Part shown: positions 29,561-33,927 of the stretch, one piece after another
How positions within the stretch are numbered: the first letter of the stretch is position 1
How the letters are laid out: each line of letters opens with the position of its first letter
Assembly (NCBI GenBank): GCA_903889655.1
Contig: CAISYL010000223.1
Location: 1-33,927 of the forward strand
Reading direction: 5' to 3'
From: an uncultured Alphaproteobacteria bacterium
GTDB taxonomy: Bacteria > Pseudomonadota > Alphaproteobacteria > Parvibaculales > Parvibaculaceae
DNA: 33,927 nt
Notes under the pieces: generated by a model
The model's input: the letters and a program-made list of their open reading frames with translations, nothing else
Databases searched by the model: none
Told to the model about the DNA's origin: nothing
Position numbers and translations under genes: made by a program

Positions 29561-29574
29561 GACGACTGGCCCGC

Positions 29575-30876
29575 TTACGGTCGAATGATGCCCATCGACG
29601 TGACGACGATCCATCCATTTGTCGTCTGCCGAATTGCCTTGACGACGCCGGCAGACGGAAGCGCGTCGCCGACGGACACCTTCACGATGCCGTGCCCGGA
29701 ATCGAGCCACGCCGAGTTCTGTGCCACGCCCTTCAGCACATAGCCGTCAAGCACCACAGGTTTGAGCGGCGGAGCTGCTTCATCGGCGACTGCGACGGGC
29801 GCCGACGGCGCTGCCGCTGCCTTTGCGGCCGAAGCGGCGGCGGCCTGCGCTCGAGTGGCAGCATGCTGGGCCGATGACAGTGCCCCTTTCAGGGAGTCCA
29901 CTTCCTTCGCCATCGCATCGAGCCGCTTCTCGCTCTCCGCCTGCTGCGCCAATGCGCTCTGAAGCGAATTCCGCAAGTTGTCGTTGGCGGCGCGCATCTG
30001 GTCGACTTCGGCGATCTTGCCTTCCAGAGCGGCCATCCTGTCCGTCATAGCCTTCATATCGGCCGCAATCATGGATGACGGTTTTTCGACTGCGCGCGTC
30101 ACCTGGGGAGGTTCCACAGCCTCAGCTGCCGCCGCCGGCACTGTCGTGACGGGTGTCGGCGTGCCGGGGATGGTGGCGGCATCCGCCGGCTGCTGGACCG
30201 GCGCGGGTGTCGGCACTGCGGCGGCGATCTGCCCGCCCATGGTCGGCTGCGGCGTAGTGGTTGCCAGCGGACGAGTCTGGCGAGGCGGAAGAGTGTTGAC
30301 GACGACCGTCTGGTTTGAGCCGCCCGTGAACATCGGAAGCACGTAGAGATAGCCGACCGTGGCCGCGACCAACGCAAGAATACCGACGCCCATCGGCATG
30401 ATCAGGCGGTTCCAGACGGGCACGCGCGGCGCGCTGCCGTCATCGTAGGCGTCGACCTCTTCACCCATCTCTGGCTCCGCGCCAAATCCGTCGATGTCGT
30501 CCGGATCGGGAAGCGGCTGCGCGCGCTCAGCGAAAGGAAGACGCTGGGAAGCCGGAGCGGCATGCTGCGACCGCTGTGGGGCGCGCCGGCCCGGCTGCGC
30601 GGTGTCCGCTGTCCTGGTGTCCACCTGCGTGGAATGGCGGTGCTGACCAAACACGTCGTCCGCGTCATCCTCGACGTAGTGATCGCCGGTCGATGTGTGT
30701 TCTTGGCGACCATCCGAGACCGGCTGGTCCGCACCCAGGTCGGGAAAGTCATCGTCTTCCAGATCGGCGAACGCGCCTCCGCTGCGCGCCGTCGACGCAG
30801 GCTTGGTCGTCTGAGTTGTGGGTTCGAGACCCGGAATGCTGTCCAGATCATCCGCTGCATCAAAAATGCTGCTCAT
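29575..30876 (-). CDS. dotF: DotF/IcmG (TraP)-like type IVB inner-membrane protein
   Basis: The 433-residue protein has a long acidic cytoplasmic N-terminus (MSSIFDAADDLDSIPGLEPT to ~165), a single membrane helix (LIMPMGVGILALVAATVGYL ~170-190), a Pro/Thr-rich linker, and a coiled coil (~270-355, MTDRMAALEGKIAEVDQMRA and following). It ends with a small C-terminal domain with VLDGYVLKGVAQNSAWLDSG and VKVSVGDALPSAGVVKAI. This layout and C-terminal pattern match DotF/IcmG and TraP, inner-membrane parts of the type IVB core. ATG 30876 has GAGGAA about 8 nt upstream and lies 17 bp after the dotG stop; the TTG 21 nt upstream is not preferred. Confidence 0.78.
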   Translation of the reverse strand: MSSIFDAADDLDSIPGLEPTTQTTKPASTARSGGAFADLEDDDFPDLGADQPVSDGRQEHTSTGDHYVEDDADDVFGQHRHSTQVDTRTADTAQPGRRAPQRSQHAAPASQRLPFAERAQPLPDPDDIDGFGAEPEMGEEVDAYDDGSAPRVPVWNRLIMPMGVGILALVAATVGYLYVLPMFTGGSNQTVVVNTLPPRQTRPLATTTPQPTMGGQIAAAVPTPAPVQQPADAATIPGTPTPVTTVPAAAAEAVEPPQVTRAVEKPSSMIAADMKAMTDRMAALEGKIAEVDQMRAANDNLRNSLQSALAQQAESEKRLDAMAKEVDSLKGALSSAQHAATRAQAAAASAAKAAAAPSAPVAVADEAAPPLKPVVLDGYVLKGVAQNSAWLDSGHGIVKVSVGDALPSAGVVKAIRQTTNGWIVVTSMGIIRP

Positions 30877-30893
30877 TGGAGAATTCCTCGCGT

Positions 30894-32039
30894 TCAAAGA
30901 AACAGAAGGCCGATGGGCGTTCCCGCCTCGACAGTGATGGTGGTCGGACGCGACCCATATTCCTGCTGGAGAATTTGACCAACCGCGCCGGCCGCGGTTC
31001 CCGTGGCCACCAGCGCCTTCTCGGTGCCGGAAAGAGTGGCATTCTGCGTCGTAGTGGAGCCGTAAGAGTTGACGGACGTGGATCCGGAGTTCGAAATCGC
31101 CTGACCCATCCCCTGAAGAAACGATGTCGTGAACGCGGTCGCGATCTTCTCCGCATAGTGATGGTCGACATCGGTCGCCAATCCGGTGCCGATGTACTTC
31201 GTGTCGACCGCCACCGCGTTGATCCCGACCGAGCCATTCACCTCGGTGCCGTCGCTCGTCGTCGCGACGGACATCTTCGAGAACTTGATCGACAGGCTAT
31301 CCCGACCCTTCTCGAACGATCCGACAACGATCGCGCCGGTATAAGGACCCTGAAGAACGCGAGCGATGACCGGCCCCGGACTGTCCGAATTGGCCGTGCT
31401 GATCGTCTCTGCATAGACAACCGTGCCCGCCAGCGGCAACGACAGTTTCGACGGGCTATCCTTGGTCGTGTGGTCTGCCGCGCTCGAAGAACTCGACGAT
31501 GACGTCTGCGCCGCTACGTCTTCGGAGGACGTCTTGGGCTCGGTATAAATGACAGCCGTGACCGGCTGTTCAACCGTGCGGGCCGCCAGGAGGGCTTTCA
31601 TACGCGCCTTCACCGCCTCGACCTGCTCCTGATTGACCTGGGCAATTGCCGCCTGTTGCACGCCGTTATCCGTCCGCGTGGGAAGCCCTCGCACCCCCGA
31701 CGTCGGCTCTGACGAGCCGGAAGGCCGTACAATCTCCGTCGGCGGCGGCGTCTGTGCGGCCGAGATGATCGTGGGGAACGCGCTTGCGCCTGAAGACTGC
31801 GCCGCGTCGATCCGGCGCTGATCCGCCGAACCGACTGCTTTCACGTAGGCCGGGCTCGGTGCTTCGGTGCGGGCATCGCCATGACTGGGGACGGCGCGAA
31901 CGCTCGACTGCGTCGCGGCGTCCCTCGATCCGCCAAAAACGACATAGGAGATCGCGAGAGCGAGCACGATGCCGACAAATGCCAGCACCATGCGCGAGCG
32001 CCCGTCTGCCCAAATATTTTTGATGCTCTCCATGGTCAT
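30894..32039 (-). CDS. dotG: DotG/IcmE (TraO)-like VirB10-type channel protein
   Basis: The 381-residue protein has one N-terminal membrane helix (VLAFVGIVLALAISYVVFGG ~18-37), a Pro/Ser-rich periplasmic linker to ~195, and a VirB10/TrbI-type C-terminal domain (~200-381) with LPLAGTVVYAETISTANSDS and GPVIARVLQGPYTGAIVVGS; it ends GTPIGLLFL. DotG spans the envelope and forms the central channel. Legionella DotG is about 1050 residues because of a long repeat region, which is missing here, so this is the compact IncI/TraO-like form. The ATG overlaps the dotH stop (ATGA, 32036-32039). Confidence 0.87.
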   Translation of the reverse strand: MTMESIKNIWADGRSRMVLAFVGIVLALAISYVVFGGSRDAATQSSVRAVPSHGDARTEAPSPAYVKAVGSADQRRIDAAQSSGASAFPTIISAAQTPPPTEIVRPSGSSEPTSGVRGLPTRTDNGVQQAAIAQVNQEQVEAVKARMKALLAARTVEQPVTAVIYTEPKTSSEDVAAQTSSSSSSSAADHTTKDSPSKLSLPLAGTVVYAETISTANSDSPGPVIARVLQGPYTGAIVVGSFEKGRDSLSIKFSKMSVATTSDGTEVNGSVGINAVAVDTKYIGTGLATDVDHHYAEKIATAFTTSFLQGMGQAISNSGSTSVNSYGSTTTQNATLSGTEKALVATGTAAGAVGQILQQEYGSRPTTITVEAGTPIGLLFL

Positions 32040-33028
32040 TTCACCTCGATGGATGGATTCGGCGTCTGATCCGCAATATCGGAGAGCACGCTCACACTTT
32101 TCATTTGCCCGTTGTCCGAGAGAATGAGGACCGGAGCATCCTGCATCGCATAGACGTTCACACCGCTGACATTGCTGCTCTTGGCAGTGTAGGCGGGGCT
32201 CAGAAGGGTGTAGTCGGTCCGTACATAGACGTTGCCGTCATAGCTCCAGGCTTCAACGGCGCCCGAACTGGTCTTGAGCGACTTGGCACCGTCCGGCGGC
32301 GTTCCGTCGAGGAAGGAGAGCAACTTTGCGTCTTTCGTCGCGGGCAGCATCCCGACCGAGGAGACGTCATAAAGGGCCTTCGGTCCACGGGCCGCGACGC
32401 GCATGTCGAGCCGAAAGTCCACATCCTGGTAGCCGGATTCCAGAAGAAGCATAACGGGCACCGGATATCCGACCAGGGTCACGACAAGATTGCTCTGCGC
32501 GACATTCGCCTTCGGCGCCACCACAATGATGTTCGTCTCTCCGGGCTTGCCTGCGGGCTGCGCAGTGAACATGGCCGGGTTCCCCGTCGTGACCGATTGG
32601 ATTGGCCACGGCTGACCTGTGATGTCCGACACGGTCAGCGTGGAGGCATTGCCGAGCGCCATGTGAACCGTGGGAGGTGTCTCTCCCGGCTTCAGGCTGA
32701 GATCGATCGATCTCGAAATCGGTGTAATCGGCCCCTGCGGCGTGCCGGCCGCCGACTCCGTATCGCGAACGCCCTGCTCGAACTGCTTGATCTCATCTGG
32801 CGACATCGGGAGGATGCCCGACATCGCTTTCTGGAAAGCTGCATCCGGTTTTGGAGCGGCAGGGGCCGCTTTCTTGGCCGCCGCCTCCTCCGCAGCACCG
32901 GCTACCACCTCGGCCTGAGCCTCCGTCAAGGAGGCGCCGCCGGCGGCGTCCGCCGCGTGACCGTCGCTTGCTGCAAAAGGCAGACAGACGATAAAAGCAG
33001 CCAGTATGTGTTTCGGACTTGTGACCAT
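32036..33028 (-). CDS. dotH: DotH/IcmK (TraN)-like outer-membrane complex protein
   Basis: The 330-residue protein starts with a signal peptide (KHILAAFIVCLPFAASDGHA ~6-25, cleavage probably after AHA/HAA). The family core is clear: LKPGETPPTVHMALGNASTL (~112-131), TVSDITGQPWPI (~132-143), and later VTLVGYPVPVMLLLESG. DotH/IcmK is exported and forms the outer-membrane ring with DotC, DotD and DotG. It lies 29 bp after the dotI stop, and its own stop overlaps the dotG start. ATG 33028 has only a weak ribosome site, which would make coupling to dotI useful. Confidence 0.88.
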   Translation of the reverse strand: MVTSPKHILAAFIVCLPFAASDGHAADAAGGASLTEAQAEVVAGAAEEAAAKKAAPAAPKPDAAFQKAMSGILPMSPDEIKQFEQGVRDTESAAGTPQGPITPISRSIDLSLKPGETPPTVHMALGNASTLTVSDITGQPWPIQSVTTGNPAMFTAQPAGKPGETNIIVVAPKANVAQSNLVVTLVGYPVPVMLLLESGYQDVDFRLDMRVAARGPKALYDVSSVGMLPATKDAKLLSFLDGTPPDGAKSLKTSSGAVEAWSYDGNVYVRTDYTLLSPAYTAKSSNVSGVNVYAMQDAPVLILSDNGQMKSVSVLSDIADQTPNPSIEVK

Positions 33029-33057
33029 TATAACTCGCCAGCTCTCGGTTCGCGGTT

Positions 33058-33726
33058 TTACTTCACGATTACTTGCTCGATGCCAAGTCCTTCCGGATTT
33101 TCATCCGCCGGAACCTGCACCACGGTCACCGCCACGACGATGCTCTGCGTCGCTTCCTGTGTCGCACTCTGATATGTGATCAATAGCGGGACTTCCAACT
33201 TCCAGGCGTATCTGCCATCGACAAGACCCTGGTCGACGACGACGGCTGCTTTGGCCGGCGAGGCCGTCGCCACGTACATGTTCTTGATCACTGCATCCAG
33301 ATTGCCCTTTTCCTGCAGCGCCTGCCTGAACCCCTCCCAGCCGCCTGGCGTGAAATAGGTCCGCGACTGCTCGATCTCCTGCTGATAGTTCGCGAAAGAA
33401 AAGGTGAATGCCTGATTGACCGCATCGGTGCTCCACGTCAGCACGCGACTCGTGGACTGCACCGGCTGATCGAGCGCCTGGAGTTCGCGCGCGCGCCCCA
33501 TCGGATCGGACGCGAAGTATTTGTATTGAATGCCCTTCTGAGACAGCCACACATTCCCGGCCACCGAAACCGACAACGCGAAGAGCAGACCGATGATGAG
33601 GCGCATGTAGATCACATGCCGTTCCCGCGTCACCGCGTCCCGTGCCAGAGCGGTCGCCACCGCCTCGTCCGCCTGGGTTGCGATCGCAGGTGCTGTCTTT
33701 CTCTGCTGCGGCTTCGGCTTGGACAT
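33058..33726 (-). CDS. dotI: DotI/IcmL (TraM)-like type IVB inner-membrane protein
   Basis: The 222-residue protein has a short cytoplasmic N-terminus, one membrane helix (MRLIIGLLFALSVSVAGNVW ~41-60) and a periplasmic domain of the DotI/IcmL fold, with WSTDAVNQAFTFSFANYQQE (~98-117), YFTPGGWEGFRQAL (~124-137) and ..WKLEVPLLITYQSATQEATQ.. (~174-193). DotI forms inner-membrane rings in type IVB systems and is homologous to TraM of R64. It is the first gene of the minus-strand operon. ATG 33726 has AGGAA about 9 nt upstream. A 138-bp divergent region separates it from the gene at the right edge. Confidence 0.88.
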   Translation of the reverse strand: MSKPKPQQRKTAPAIATQADEAVATALARDAVTRERHVIYMRLIIGLLFALSVSVAGNVWLSQKGIQYKYFASDPMGRARELQALDQPVQSTSRVLTWSTDAVNQAFTFSFANYQQEIEQSRTYFTPGGWEGFRQALQEKGNLDAVIKNMYVATASPAKAAVVVDQGLVDGRYAWKLEVPLLITYQSATQEATQSIVVAVTVVQVPADENPEGLGIEQVIVK

Positions 33727-33864
33727 TACTAACAGTTCCTAAATAAAGGTCGCTCCGACTTGCTTCTATTCCGATAGTATCAACTACACCGAAGAAATAA
33801 ACTGTTTTTCTTCTTGGTCTTCTGTTGTATAGGTTGTGAATGCTTGTCGCTGCAAGGTTTATTC
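33727..33864. promoter_or_regulatory. divergent promoter region of the dot operon
   Basis: This AT-rich 138-bp gap should hold the promoters of the dotI-dotN operon (-) and of the right-edge gene (+). A TTGTATAG motif near 33827-33834 could be an extended -10 for the plus strand. I cannot fix either promoter with confidence. Confidence 0.4.
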
Positions 33865-33927
33865 ATGTCGGATCGGCGCATTACAACACCATGGACAGAA
33901 GAGGACGTTAAGTTCCTCGCCGAACAC
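33865..33927 (+). CDS. N-terminus of a GcrA/Myb-like DNA-binding protein (cut by right edge)
   Basis: ATG 33865, with AAGG about 8 nt upstream, opens a frame of 21 codons to the window end: MSDRRITTPWTEEDVKFLAE and H. The PWTEEDVKFL segment resembles the first helix of Myb/SANT-like or GcrA-like helix-turn-helix proteins. Divergent from the transfer operon, it would be well placed to regulate it, but too little is visible to be sure. Confidence 0.35.
   Translation, partial: MSDRRITTPWTEEDVKFLAEH

Noticed and set aside
1-33927. tRNA or rRNA genes, oriT or replication origin
   Set aside because: I found no cloverleaf, rRNA-like sequence, nic-site-like motif beside a relaxase, or iteron array that I could support.

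Overview
The window is GC-rich DNA that reads as part of a large conjugative element (plasmid or integrative element) from an alphaproteobacterium. This rests on DotA, DotF, DotG, DotH, DotI, DotN and IcmV homologues of IncI/Dot-Icm (type IVB, MPF_I) type, alphaproteobacterial-style TTGACG promoters, and no rRNA, tRNA or core metabolic genes. No relaxase, replication initiator or integrase is present, so plasmid and ICE cannot be told apart.

Layout. (1) 1-2.4 kb: an AAA ATPase cut by the left edge (-) and a RES/Xre toxin-antitoxin pair (+). (2) 2.3-11.9 kb: a rearranged accessory zone around a divergent icmV (-) / dotA (+) pair. It holds five paralogous cassettes for ~85-residue two-helix membrane proteins, most with a repeated leader and all with a repeated tail; two IS200/IS605-type tnpB genes; three copies of the same IS right end; a HigBA-type toxin-antitoxin pair; and two short fragments of second copies of dotA and icmV, each abutting a tnpB element's right end exactly. 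(3) 11.9-14.9 kb: two unknown genes (-) and a C5-cytosine methyltransferase (+). (4) 15.0-18.2 kb: a tight operon of a small coiled-coil protein, a Rad50/SbcC-like ATPase with permuted domain order, and an Mre11/SbcD-like nuclease. (5) 18.4-27.4 kb: a pentapeptide-repeat membrane protein, DnaQ-like proofreading exonuclease, RusA-like resolvase, UvrD-like helicase and a full-length DnaE polymerase. (6) 27.4-33.7 kb: a minus-strand operon dotI-dotH-dotG-dotF-dotN plus one unknown gene translationally coupled to dotN. (7) A gene start (+) cut by the right edge.

The genes fit one self-transmissible element: a type IVB channel, DNA replication/recombination enzymes, maintenance toxin-antitoxin modules and DNA modification. 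The most unusual signals are the permuted Rad50-like protein with its CPxC hook at the C-terminus; the diversified small-membrane-protein cassettes beside dotA, where R64-type plasmids carry exclusion genes; and TnpB guides that would derive from, and in one case perfectly match 22 nt of, the element's own dotA.
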